From: Lacticaseibacillus baoqingensis
GTDB lineage: Bacteria; Bacillota; Bacilli; Lactobacillales; Lactobacillaceae
Assembly (NCBI RefSeq): GCF_003946165.1
Contig: NZ_RHOI01000006.1
Location: 58,501-122,500 of the forward strand
Reading direction: 5' to 3'
DNA length: 64,000 nucleotides
Below are positions 8,108 through 16,226 of this stretch, one piece after another. Numbering within the stretch: position 1 is the stretch's first letter; each line of letters begins with the position of its first letter. The notes below the pieces were generated by a model. That model saw only the letters and a list, made by a program, of their open reading frames with translations. It was not told the DNA's origin and did no database searches. A program made the translations under genes and the position numbers.

Positions 8108-8884
8108 ATGGAAATTTTTGACTCACATACCCATCTCAACGATACCCCTTATGCCGGCCGCGAGGCAGAATACGTCGCGAGTGCGCAAGCATTAGGCGTC
8201 ACCGAAATGGCGATCGTCGGCAGCGACACCGCTTTGAACGCTAAGGCGATGGCCTTAGCCGCGGCTTATCCCAATCTTTATGCGATCGTCGGCTGGCATC
8301 CTGAGTCGAGCAAAGACTACACCCCTGCCGCCGAAGCAGTGTTAATGACACAGTTAGCGGCGGAAAAAACAGTCGCTTTAGGCGAGATCGGCTTGGATTA
8401 TCATTGGGATACGAGCCCGCAAGACACGCAGCGGCGCGTGTTTGCTCGGCAGCTGGCGATCGCCAGGGAACAACACATCCCGGTGTCGATCCATTCGCGC
8501 GATGCGTTTGAAGATACCTATACCTTATTAAAGCAGGCGCATTTGGAAGACTTCGGCGGGATCATGCACAGCTTTACCGGCGATGCCGAGTGGGCCAAGA
8601 AGTTCTTGGATCTGGGGATGTACGTGTCTTATTCAGGGATCGTTTCGTTTAAAAACGCGCCAGAAGAACACGAATCCGTGCAGGTGATCCCGCAATCGCG
8701 TTTACTTGTCGAAACCGATGCCCCTTATTTGACGCCGACGCCCTATCGCGGCAAGCCCAACCAACCCGGCTACACCCGCTATGTCGTCGATGCAGTCGCC
8801 AAATTCCGCGAAGATTCCCCAGAACACATTGCGGCGATCACACGCGCCAATGCCCATCGGATCTTTGGATTGGAGTCAGTATGA
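8108..8884 (+). CDS. tatD: TatD family metal-dependent deoxyribonuclease
   Basis: This 258-residue amidohydrolase-fold nuclease has the N-terminal metal motif DSHTHLND, EIGLDYHWD, VSIHSRDAFED, HSFTGD and the C-terminal ETDAPYLTP. ATG 8108 is preferred over an upstream GTG at 8084 because AAAGGAG lies 7 nt before it and the family begins with this motif. TatD acts as a 3'-5' exonuclease in DNA repair or turnover. It is first in a tightly coupled unit: its stop overlaps the rnmV start (ATGA). Confidence 0.96.
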   Translation: MEIFDSHTHLNDTPYAGREAEYVASAQALGVTEMAIVGSDTALNAKAMALAAAYPNLYAIVGWHPESSKDYTPAAEAVLMTQLAAEKTVALGEIGLDYHWDTSPQDTQRRVFARQLAIAREQHIPVSIHSRDAFEDTYTLLKQAHLEDFGGIMHSFTGDAEWAKKFLDLGMYVSYSGIVSFKNAPEEHESVQVIPQSRLLVETDAPYLTPTPYRGKPNQPGYTRYVVDAVAKFREDSPEHIAAITRANAHRIFGLESV

Positions 8885-9450
8885 GCAAATTTAAACAGAT
8901 CATCGTCGTGGAAGGCCGCGACGACACCAAACGTTTGACGGAAGCGTTTGGGGCGATCGACACCATTGAAACACATGGCAGTGCGATTTCACCGGCCACC
9001 TTGGCACTGATCCAACGCGCGCAACAAACCCGCGGCGTGATCGTGTTGACCGACCCGGATTTTCCCGGCGAAAAGATCCGCCAAACGATCAGCGCCGCGG
9101 TGCCTGGGGTCATGCATGCATGGCTGCCGCGTGAAGCGGCTAAACCAGAGCGCTTGCACGGCTCACTTGGCGTCGAACACGCCACGCCAGCCGCATTAAA
9201 AGCGGCGCTTTCGCACTTGTTGGTGGCAGTGCCTGACGCCAAGGCTCAGATCCCCACAACAGACTTATATCGTATGCACTTGATCGGCAGCCCCGACGCG
9301 GCCAAGCGCCGAGCACGCCTAGGGGACTTGTTGCATATCGGATATGCCAATGGCAAGCAGCTGCAAAAACGGCTGCGCCAGTTTGGCATTACCCCGGCGC
9401 AACTCGGCCAAGCGGTAACCCAGCTTGATAAGGAGGACTTGGATGCCTGA
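8881..9450 (+). CDS. rnmV: Ribonuclease M5
   Basis: This 189-residue protein has an N-terminal TOPRIM domain (VVEGRDD near residue 10, LTDPDFPGE near 57). RNase M5 makes the final cuts in 5S rRNA maturation with ribosomal protein L18. The start overlaps tatD by 4 nt, and the 3' end overlaps rsmA by 8 nt. This is the usual Firmicutes order. Confidence 0.97.
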   Translation: MSKFKQIIVVEGRDDTKRLTEAFGAIDTIETHGSAISPATLALIQRAQQTRGVIVLTDPDFPGEKIRQTISAAVPGVMHAWLPREAAKPERLHGSLGVEHATPAALKAALSHLLVAVPDAKAQIPTTDLYRMHLIGSPDAAKRRARLGDLLHIGYANGKQLQKRLRQFGITPAQLGQAVTQLDKEDLDA

Positions 9451-10315
9451 ACATATCGCAGATCCAGCGCGGACGCATGCGCTGTTAAAAAAACACGGCT
9501 TTATATTCAAAAAAAGCCTCGGCCAGAACTTTTTGACCAACCCAAAGATCTTACAAAACATCGTCGCCGCCGCTGAGCTGAGCCAAGCTGATGATGTGAT
9601 CGAAGTCGGCCCGGGGATCGGGTCGTTGACGCAGTTTCTAGCAGAAGCGGCACATCAAGTCTTGGCCTTAGAAGTCGATGGGCGCTTGTTGCCCGTATTA
9701 GCAGAGACACTAGCCGATTATCGCAATGTGCAGGTCGTCTTAGAAGACGTCTTGAAAGCGGATCTGCCAGCTTTAGTCGCTGAACATCTTGATGGCCGGC
9801 ATCAATTGAAAGTCGTTGCCAACCTACCTTATTACATCACCACTCCGATCTTGATGCATTTGATGCAGTCGCGGCTGGACTTTGCCAGCTTGACGGTGAT
9901 GATGCAAAAAGAAGTGGCAGATCGCTTGACTGCTCAGCCCAACTCCAAAGACTATGGCAGCTTGAGCATCGCTGTGCAACAAACGATGGCGGTGGCCGTG
10001 GCATTTGAGGTCAAACGCACGAATTTCGTGCCGGCGCCTAACGTTGATTCGGCGATCGTCACCTTGACGCGCCGGCCGACGCCATTGGTCACAGTTCAAG
10101 ATCAAGCCGCGTTTGACCAATTAGTGCGCGGGGCGTTTGCCGCGCGGCGCAAAACGTTATGGAATAATCTGCAAAACTTGTATGGCAAAACCGCCAAACC
10201 GCAACTGCAACAAGCGCTGGATGCCGCAGCGATCGCACCTAGCCAGCGCGCGGAGCAATTGAGTATCGCAGATTTTGGCCGCTTGAGCGATGCCTTAGTC
10301 GCTGCTGGAGTATAA
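9443..10315 (+). CDS. rsmA: 16S rRNA (adenine1518-N6/adenine1519-N6)-dimethyltransferase
   Basis: This 290-residue Rossmann-fold methyltransferase (KsgA) has KSLGQNFL at the N-terminus, the SAM motif EVGPGIGSLT and the catalytic NLPYYITTPIL. It dimethylates two adenines near the 3' end of 16S rRNA during small-subunit maturation. ATG 9443 is chosen because AAGGAGG (9430-9436) lies 6 nt upstream inside rnmV and the family starts here. Confidence 0.97.
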   Translation: MPEHIADPARTHALLKKHGFIFKKSLGQNFLTNPKILQNIVAAAELSQADDVIEVGPGIGSLTQFLAEAAHQVLALEVDGRLLPVLAETLADYRNVQVVLEDVLKADLPALVAEHLDGRHQLKVVANLPYYITTPILMHLMQSRLDFASLTVMMQKEVADRLTAQPNSKDYGSLSIAVQQTMAVAVAFEVKRTNFVPAPNVDSAIVTLTRRPTPLVTVQDQAAFDQLVRGAFAARRKTLWNNLQNLYGKTAKPQLQQALDAAAIAPSQRAEQLSIADFGRLSDALVAAGV

Positions 10316-10327
10316 ATTTTGCCATCA

Positions 10328-10348
10328 GCTTGTATGCAAGCGTTTTTT
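10328..10348 (+). terminator. Terminator after rsmA
   Basis: GCTTG at 10328-10332 pairs with CAAGC at 10337-10341, followed by GTTTTTT. The stem is short but the U-run is good. Confidence 0.55.
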
Positions 10349-10407
10349 AAGCGTGCATGCAAACCTAAAAGTTTGGTGAAAACGTTGATGTAGCGCGCAT
10401 TTTGTTG

Positions 10408-10464
10408 TTGCAGAATGTGGATTGTAATGGTATAATTGCCAGCTCGTTGATTTTGTGCTATACT
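10408..10464 (+). promoter_or_regulatory. Two tandem near-consensus promoters of veg
   Basis: P1: TTGCAG at 10408-10413, 17 bp, TATAAT at 10431-10436. P2: TTGCCA at 10436-10441, 17 bp, TATACT at 10459-10464, with an extended -10 TG at 10456-10457. The last T of the P1 -10 is the first T of the P2 -35, so the two overlap and polymerase could occupy only one at a time. This fits the very strong veg promoter known in Bacillus. Confidence 0.75.
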
Positions 10465-10484
10465 GTCTACAAGAGGTGAAGTGC

Positions 10485-10736
10485 ATGCCAATGACATTAG
10501 CAAGCATCAAGCAACAACTCGACGGTAAAATCGGCGAGAATTTGACGGTCGTCGCTCAAGCTGGTCGCAAGAAGGTCACACGCCGCAAAGGGACGTTGAA
10601 AGAAACCTATCCCGCGATCTTCGTGGTCGATCTTGACCAAGAAACGAATGCTTTCGAGCGCGTTTCTTATAGCTACGCAGACTTGCTCACCAAATCGATC
10701 CAGATCACATTTGATGACGAAGCACAAGTTTCCTAA
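10485..10736 (+). CDS. veg: Veg family protein
   Basis: This 83-residue protein has the Veg features: SIKQQLDGKIGENLTVVAQAGRKK split around a basic patch (GRKKVTRRKGTL) and the TYPAIFVVDL core. The family is a small beta-barrel, linked in Bacillus to biofilm regulation. ATG 10485 follows GAGGTGAA. It is in its usual place after rsmA, with its own promoters and terminator. Confidence 0.95.
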   Translation: MPMTLASIKQQLDGKIGENLTVVAQAGRKKVTRRKGTLKETYPAIFVVDLDQETNAFERVSYSYADLLTKSIQITFDDEAQVS

Positions 10737-10740
10737 AATC

Positions 10741-10772
10741 AGCCATGCTGCCCGGTGCACATGGCTTTTTTT
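10741..10772 (+). terminator. Terminator after veg
   Basis: AGCCATG at 10741-10747 pairs with CATGGCT at 10760-10766, followed by TTTTTT. Confidence 0.85.
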
Positions 10773-10851
10773 GTGCGCTCAAACGGTTGTTTCACGAGAA
10801 ACAACCCCGATCAGCGGCATTGGCGTTATCATAGTGACAGAAAGAGGCGCG

Positions 10852-12945
10852 ATGATGACTGAGAAAAATTATCGGTTAACCCTGGATGCGATCGGCAATC
10901 GGGACCCAGCATACTTAGAAACTATTTTTTCGTTAGGCAATGGGCATTTTGGGATCCGCGCTGGGGATGTGCTGACCCCTAGCGCCACTGCCGGTACGAT
11001 CATTAACGGCTTATATGAAACCGCACCGATCCAATATGGCGAGGCGGCTTATGGGTATGCGGCCAATCATCAAACCACCGTCGCGTTACCAGACTTGCGC
11101 GTGATCACGATACAAAATGCCGCCGGTGAAGCATTTGTGACCAACGCACTCGGTGAAAAAACGTTGGATCTGCGCTCTGGGCAGTTGCAGGAAAGCTGGC
11201 TGGCAACTGACCCCAATGGCGCGACCATCCAAGTACAACTGACGTCGGTGCTGCAACAGCCAGCCGGCAACTTGGCGGCGTTGACGTATACGGTGACAGC
11301 GGTGACTTATACGGGCAAGCTGACCTTGGCTAAAACATTGAAAATGCCGCCGCAAGCTGCGGTTAGCGGAGATCCGCGACAAGCGCGGCACTTAGCGCCG
11401 CCAGCAGTACACCTGGCGCAGCCAGACGCGCAGACTTTGGTCGCAACGATCCGCACCCGCCAAAGTCGTCAAGTCCAGCAGCTGCAGTTGGCAGCGGCGC
11501 AGGGATTGACGTTTGCGGCTGACTTAGTGCCTGGTGCTGGCATCACCTATCCGGTAGTGGCCGTTGTGAATGCCTTGAATGACGAGTCTCGCTTGGGACT
11601 CAATGTGCCTGTCGCCAGTTTGACCAAGTCGGTCGCCACGGCAGCTAAACGTTATTGGCAAGGCTTTTGGGCGCATAGCGACGCGTCGATCCAAGGCGAT
11701 TTTCGCTTAGATCTGGCGATCCATTATAATCTCTTTCAACTTGCCAGTGCCGCCGGTCAAGATGGTAAAACCAATATTGCCGCCAAAGGGCTTTCCGGAA
11801 CAGGCTATGAAGGCCATTATTTTTGGGATACCGAGATGTATATGTTACCGTTTTTGACATACACCAATCCGCAGATCGCCAAGCGCTTGTTGGAATATCG
11901 TGCGCGCATCTTGCCGCAAGCACAATCGCGTGCGCGGCTGCTCGGCGTCGATTCAGGGGCATTATTCGCCTGGCGCACGATCAATGGCGAAGAAGCCAGT
12001 GCCTATTTTCCTGCCGGCACGGCGCAATATCATATTGACGGGGATGTGGCGTTTGCCGTTGACCGCTATTGGCAAGTCACTGGCGATCAAGCGTTTATGC
12101 GCAGCACCGGCTTGCAGCTGTTGATCGCCACGGCCCGTTTTTGGGCGGCGTTTGGCAGCTGGAGTGAACGGGCACACCAGCAGACGTTCGAATTTTTTGC
12201 CGTCACCGGGCCAGATGAGTATACGGCGTTGGTGAATAACAACTATTATACCAATCGTATCGCCAAGTTTAACCTGGCGACTGCCGCCCAGCTGGCAGCA
12301 GAATTTCCAACGGCTGCAGCGCAGTGGCAAGTCACCGCAACAGAAATCGCGGATTGGCGGCACAAGGCCGCGGCGGTGTTTTTACCTTATAGTGACGATT
12401 TGCAGATCAACGAACAAGATGATAGTGCGTTTCATAAGCCGGTGTGGCCATTTGCCCAAACGCCCAAAGACCATTATCCGCTGCTTTTGCATTATCATCC
12501 GTTGACGATTTATCGCTACCAAGTGAATAAGCAAGCCGATACCTTGCTGGCCGATTATTTGTTTGATGATCTTGATGCGGCACAATTGCAGCGGGAATAT
12601 GCCTATTACGAAAGCATCACCACGCATGACTCATCGCTGTCGCGGTCGATTTTTTCGGCATTGGCGGCGCGCTTAGGCCAGCAAGAAAAAGCCTATCGCT
12701 ACTTTATGGATACTGCGGCGATGGATCTGGTGGACTTGCAGCAAAACGCCGCGGATGGCTTGCACATTGCTAATCTTGGCGGCAGTTGGCTGAGCTTGGC
12801 GACAGGGTTTGGCGGCTTGGCGATCAAATCCGGGGTATTATCGGTGACCAATCATTTGCCGCGCCAGTGGCAAAGCTTAACGCTTCGAGTTCAGATCCAA
12901 GGCCGGTTGTTGCAGATCACCTACCGGCCAAAAAAACACAGGTGA
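10852..12945 (+). CDS. Glycoside hydrolase family 65 disaccharide phosphorylase, 3' end frameshifted
   Basis: This 697-residue GH65 protein has an N-terminal beta-sandwich (SLGNGHFGIRAG near the start), an (alpha/alpha)6 barrel with GYEGHYFWDTEM, and the general acid E456 in TGPDEYT. Members phosphorolyse maltose, kojibiose, nigerose or trehalose to beta-glucose-1-P and glucose; which one is not clear here. The frame ends after PKKHR at 12945, but the -1 frame continues smoothly (PKK then TQVTRLTGALLTVIVDGQ) to TAA at 13002-13004, giving the expected last strands of the C-terminal domain. The switch lies at an A7 tract (12930-12936). ATG 10852 or 10855 follows GAAAGAGG. No PTS or beta-phosphoglucomutase gene is adjacent. 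It sits inside the conserved veg-ispE block. Confidence 0.85.
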   Translation: MMTEKNYRLTLDAIGNRDPAYLETIFSLGNGHFGIRAGDVLTPSATAGTIINGLYETAPIQYGEAAYGYAANHQTTVALPDLRVITIQNAAGEAFVTNALGEKTLDLRSGQLQESWLATDPNGATIQVQLTSVLQQPAGNLAALTYTVTAVTYTGKLTLAKTLKMPPQAAVSGDPRQARHLAPPAVHLAQPDAQTLVATIRTRQSRQVQQLQLAAAQGLTFAADLVPGAGITYPVVAVVNALNDESRLGLNVPVASLTKSVATAAKRYWQGFWAHSDASIQGDFRLDLAIHYNLFQLASAAGQDGKTNIAAKGLSGTGYEGHYFWDTEMYMLPFLTYTNPQIAKRLLEYRARILPQAQSRARLLGVDSGALFAWRTINGEEASAYFPAGTAQYHIDGDVAFAVDRYWQVTGDQAFMRSTGLQLLIATARFWAAFGSWSERAHQQTFEFFAVTGPDEYTALVNNNYYTNRIAKFNLATAAQLAAEFPTAAAQWQVTATEIADWRHKAAAVFLPYSDDLQINEQDDSAFHKPVWPFAQTPKDHYPLLLHYHPLTIYRYQVNKQADTLLADYLFDDLDAAQLQREYAYYESITTHDSSLSRSIFSALAARLGQQEKAYRYFMDTAAMDLVDLQQNAADGLHIANLGGSWLSLATGFGGLAIKSGVLSVTNHLPRQWQSLTLRVQIQGRLLQITYRPKKHR

Positions 12946-13004
12946 CCAGATTGACTGGCGCTTTGCTGACAGTCATCGTGGATGGTCAACGGCAACAAGT
13001 CTAA
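12929..13004 (+). other. A7 frameshift site and displaced C-terminus of the GH65 gene
   Basis: In-frame codons CCA AAA AAA CAC form the slippery heptamer A-AAA-AAA at 12930-12936. A -1 slip reads ACA CAG GTG onward to the stop at 13002-13004 and restores about 22 residues typical of the GH65 tail. A weak stem (CCAG 12946-12949, CTGG 12955-12958) lies 9 nt downstream. A one-base deletion from an original A8 tract would give the same picture, so programmed slippage, phase variation, mutation and sequencing error are all open. Confidence 0.6.
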
Positions 13005-13015
13005 AGCAGGTGAAC

Positions 13016-13045
13016 AACGCCGTGCTCGTTTGCCCGGCGTTTTTC
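13016..13045 (+). terminator. Terminator after GH65 gene
   Basis: AACGCCG at 13016-13022 pairs with CGGCGTT at 13035-13041, followed by a T-run. Its position 12 nt after 13004 supports the longer reading of the GH65 gene. Confidence 0.75.
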
Positions 13046-13159
13046 TTATGCGTGCGAGGGTGTCAACTGAGGCAAAAACGGTTATACTGGAAAGTAAATA
13101 TTCCCACTCAAAGCGACAGTTAGTGCCGCTTATCAAGAAAAACGAGACTGGTGGTACCT

Positions 13160-14005
13160 ATGGAAATTATCCAGAAAGCCCCGGCCAAGATTAATTTGAG
13201 TCTAGACGCGCTTTATCGCCATCATGATGGCGAACACGAGTGGCGTATGGTGATGACTTCCGTGGATCTGGCGGATTACGTTCACATCAAGCCGCATGCA
13301 TCAGTGCACGTCACAACGGACAGTGGCTTCCTTCCTGAGGATCCACGCAATCTGGCCTATAAGGCGGCCATTGCGCTGCAAAAAGCCGCCGGGGTGCGGC
13401 AAGGTGCACGCATCCACATCGAAAAACATATTCCTGTCGCGGCAGGGTTAGGTGGCGGCTCTTCAGATGCTGCCGCCGTGCTGCGCGGGTTGAATACCTT
13501 ATGGGGCCTTGATTATTCCTTGGCGCAGCTGGCAACGATCGGCTTGCAAGTCGACTCAGACGTGCCGTATTGTGTGTATTCCCAAACGGCTTTGGTCACC
13601 GGGCGCGGGGAAGTCGTCCAACCCCTGGGCCAGCTGCCGAATTTTTGGGTCGTCTTAGCCAAGCCTGGCGTGTCAGTATCGACTCCCAGCATCCTCAATG
13701 CGCTTGATTACAACCAACCCATGCCGCGACCGGATACGGATAAAGTGCTGGCTGGGATCAAAGCCAACGATTTTCAGCTGATGATCTCCGGGATGACCAA
13801 TAGCCTTGAGCATGTGACGGCCGGCCGACATCATGAGATCACCGCGCTGACGACGCGGTTTATCAAATATGGCGCCCAAGTGGCACAAATGTCTGGTTCT
13901 GGGCCGACCGTGTTTGGGTTATGCGAAAAACACAGCCGGGCGGTGCGCGTGTATAACAGTATGAAAGGCTTTTGCAAGGAAGTGTACTTGCTGCGGCCGT
14001 TATAA
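13160..14005 (+). CDS. ispE: 4-diphosphocytidyl-2-C-methyl-D-erythritol kinase (GHMP kinase)
   Basis: This 281-residue GHMP kinase has KAPAKINLSLD at the start, the ATP loop PVAAGLGGGSSDAAA and a C-terminal MSGSGPTVFGL. IspE phosphorylates CDP-methylerythritol in the MEP isoprenoid pathway. Lactobacilli generally use mevalonate but often keep ispE in this chromosomal position, so the in vivo role is uncertain. ATG 13160 is preferred to GTG 13151 because the family starts ME-I-x-KAPAK. Confidence 0.93.
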   Translation: MEIIQKAPAKINLSLDALYRHHDGEHEWRMVMTSVDLADYVHIKPHASVHVTTDSGFLPEDPRNLAYKAAIALQKAAGVRQGARIHIEKHIPVAAGLGGGSSDAAAVLRGLNTLWGLDYSLAQLATIGLQVDSDVPYCVYSQTALVTGRGEVVQPLGQLPNFWVVLAKPGVSVSTPSILNALDYNQPMPRPDTDKVLAGIKANDFQLMISGMTNSLEHVTAGRHHEITALTTRFIKYGAQVAQMSGSGPTVFGLCEKHSRAVRVYNSMKGFCKEVYLLRPL

Positions 14006-14031
14006 GCCGCCTGTTGCAGGCGGCTTTTTGC
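14005..14031 (+). terminator. Terminator after ispE
   Basis: AGCCGCCTG at 14005-14013 pairs with CAGGCGGCT at 14017-14025, followed by TTTTT. Confidence 0.9.
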
Positions 14032-14127
14032 GTGCCCGATAATTTTTCCCGCTTGTGGGCAAAGCTTGTGCCGCTACGCCGCCAACGGGCCCAGCCTTGA
14101 CCGGAATCACTACGAACTGACACGCTA

Positions 14128-14156
14128 TTGACACGCCTAACGCCGCACGGCATGAT
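14128..14156 (+). promoter_or_regulatory. Promoter of the CDF transporter gene
   Basis: Consensus TTGACA at 14128-14133, a 17-bp spacer and CATGAT at 14151-14156. Confidence 0.6.
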
Positions 14157-14230
14157 AAAAATAGCGGGCAGTCAGGCAGCTGAATTTGCTTGGCTGTTGC
14201 CATTGAAGGATCGAGAAAGCAGGGATTAGG

Positions 14231-15115
14231 ATGCACACACAGACACCGAAACCGAATGCCGCGTTTCGTTGGGGGATCTTGTTGAATGCGGCATATATTA
14301 TTGCCGAAGTGGGTTTTGGGACGCTGATCGGGTCGATCGCTTTGGTCGCCGATGCGCTGCATAATTTAAGCGACGTGTTAGGATTGGCGATCGCCTGGTT
14401 CGCCTCGTGGTTATCGCTCAGACGCCCGACGGCTCAGCGGACTTATGGGTATAAAGGGTCGTCGATCTTGGCTGCGTTGATCAATGCGGTGTTTTTGCTG
14501 GTGGCGATGGGGGCGATCATTGTGGAAGCCGCCAGCCGCTTTGCGCATCCAGAGCCGATCCAAGGGGCCACGGTGATGCTGGTGGCCGGAGTCGGGATCG
14601 TCGTGAATGGGGTGACGGCCCTGTTGTTTCACCAGGGCAAAGATCATGACTTGAATATCCGGGGGGCGTTTTTGCATATGGCGGCTGATGCCGGGGTCAG
14701 TTTAGGCGTGGTCTTAGCCGGCGGGCTGTATCTATTGACCGGCTGGGAATGGCTCGATCCGCTGGTTTCTATCGGTGTGGCAGTGGTGGTTTTGATCTCA
14801 ACTTGGGGCTTGTTAAAAGATGCCGTTAACTTAGCGATGGCGGCGGTGCCTAAAGCCATCGATACCGCAGCCGTGACGCGCTGCATTGAAAGCTGCGATA
14901 CCGTGATCAGCTGCCATGACTTGCATATTTGGGCCTTAAGCACCACCGACGTTGCCTTGACCGTGCATGTGATGCGCACCACTGGGGAGAATAATGATTG
15001 GTTTTTGGAAAAACTGGCGCAGAAGCTGCGGGACCATTTTGATATTGCCCATGTGACGATCCAAGTGGAGTACGGGGACTATCAACCGTTGCGGATCCGC
15101 GACAACCCATATTGA
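14231..15115 (+). CDS. Cation diffusion facilitator (CzcD-like Zn2+ exporter)
   Basis: This 294-residue protein has six membrane segments. The metal-site motifs are HNLSD in segment 2 (DALHNLSD near residue 43) and HMAAD in segment 5 (FLHMAADAG near 150). A cytoplasmic C-terminal domain carries CHDLHIWALS. It exchanges Zn2+ (or Cd2+/Co2+) for protons across the cell membrane. It is a single-gene unit with its own promoter and terminator, placed between ispE and purR, which are usually adjacent. Confidence 0.93.
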   Translation: MHTQTPKPNAAFRWGILLNAAYIIAEVGFGTLIGSIALVADALHNLSDVLGLAIAWFASWLSLRRPTAQRTYGYKGSSILAALINAVFLLVAMGAIIVEAASRFAHPEPIQGATVMLVAGVGIVVNGVTALLFHQGKDHDLNIRGAFLHMAADAGVSLGVVLAGGLYLLTGWEWLDPLVSIGVAVVVLISTWGLLKDAVNLAMAAVPKAIDTAAVTRCIESCDTVISCHDLHIWALSTTDVALTVHVMRTTGENNDWFLEKLAQKLRDHFDIAHVTIQVEYGDYQPLRIRDNPY

Positions 15116-15119
15116 ACGC

Positions 15120-15151
15120 AAAAGGGGCGTGACTTTTGTCACCCCCTTTTT
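15120..15151 (+). terminator. Terminator after CDF gene
   Basis: AAAAGGGG-C-GTGAC pairs with GTCAC-CCCC-TTTT (15120-15133 with 15138-15150), with a single bulge. Confidence 0.8.
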
Positions 15152-15186
15152 AATGGTGCCACCGTTGACCAATTGTGCAATTAAAC

Positions 15187-15312
15187 TTGACAAGTCTGCT
15201 TATAAGTCGGAAAATGTGAAACTGTTTGTGTCTGCAAATATCCCAAAAGATGCGAACGTTCGCATAAAATATAGAGAAAAGTCTGGGAATTTTCCGGTCA
15301 ATCACCTATAAT
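15187..15312 (+). promoter_or_regulatory. purR control region with PurBox-like palindrome
   Basis: A perfect 16-bp palindrome ATGCGAACGTTCGCAT at 15250-15265 contains two inverted CGAAC cores, the heart of the PurR recognition element, so autoregulation is likely. TTGACA at 15187-15192 lies 17 bp before GAAAAT (15210-15215). A consensus TATAAT at 15307-15312 lacks a clear -35. AAGGAG before 15378 is the purR ribosome site. Confidence 0.5.
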
Positions 15313-15377
15313 TAAGCAGATTGAAACGTTATATCTCGTGATAATCCAAATATTCGGAGTTAAGGAGAATTTTACTT

Positions 15378-16226
15378 ATGAAAGTACGTCGCAGCGACCG
15401 CTTGATCGATATGACTCGCTACTTGTTGGAACGGCCCCATACCTTGGTGCCGTTGACCTTTTTTTCAAAGCGCTATGAAAGTGCGAAGTCTTCGATCTCA
15501 GAAGACTTGGCGATCGTGCGCCGCACCTTCGCCCAACGGCAAACCGGCATCTTAGAAACCGTGCCTGGTGCCGCTGGCGGGGTGCGCTATATCCCGATCA
15601 TGGGGCAAGTCGAAGCCAATGACTTTATTGCTGAAATGGCCGGCCGGCTCAGCGAAACAGATCGCTTACTGCCAGGCGGGTATGTTTATCTTTCGGATCT
15701 GCTCGGCACCCCAGAGGTCTTGCGGCAAATCGGCCGCTTGATCGCGACGCAATACTTGGATCAAAAAGTCGACGCGGTGATGACTGTGGCGACTAAAGGG
15801 ATCCCGATCGCGCAATCTGTCAGCCAATATTTGAATGTGCCGTTTGTGATCGTCCGGCGGGATTCGAAGATCACCGAAGGCTCGACGGTGAGTGTGAACT
15901 ATGTTTCCGCAAGTTCTGCACGGATCGAAAAAATGGAACTGTCCAAGCGTTCTTTGGCTGCCGGTTCTGGCGTCTTGATCGTCGATGACTTCATGAAAGG
16001 CGGCGGCACAGTCAACGGGATGCGGAGTTTGATCGCCGAATTTGACGCCAAGCTCGTCGGGATCTCGGTGTTTGCAGAAGGCAACTTCTCTGGCGATCGC
16101 ATGGTATCCGACTATACCAGCTTGATCCGCGTGGATGAAGTGGATACCAAAGCCAACACCTTGCATGCGGTGGCGGGCAACTATATGGATAAAAACGCCG
16201 CTCGGTTAGAGGAACTGGCGAAATGA
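15378..16226 (+). CDS. purR: Pur operon regulator PurR
   Basis: This 282-residue protein has an N-terminal winged helix (about 1-75, MKVRRSDRLIDMTRYL) and a phosphoribosyltransferase-fold domain with the PRPP loop VLIVDDFMKGGGT. PurR senses PRPP and controls purine synthesis genes: a repressor in Bacillus and an activator in Lactococcus. It overlaps the next gene by 4 nt (ATGA). The palindrome upstream and a PurBox-like site before prs suggest that both are in its regulon. Confidence 0.97.
   Translation: MKVRRSDRLIDMTRYLLERPHTLVPLTFFSKRYESAKSSISEDLAIVRRTFAQRQTGILETVPGAAGGVRYIPIMGQVEANDFIAEMAGRLSETDRLLPGGYVYLSDLLGTPEVLRQIGRLIATQYLDQKVDAVMTVATKGIPIAQSVSQYLNVPFVIVRRDSKITEGSTVSVNYVSASSARIEKMELSKRSLAAGSGVLIVDDFMKGGGTVNGMRSLIAEFDAKLVGISVFAEGNFSGDRMVSDYTSLIRVDEVDTKANTLHAVAGNYMDKNAARLEELAK

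Noticed and set aside
10633..10851. Upstream extension of the GH65 frame across the veg 3' end
   Set aside because: It overlaps veg and its terminator; the family start and the ribosome site place the start at 10852 or 10855.
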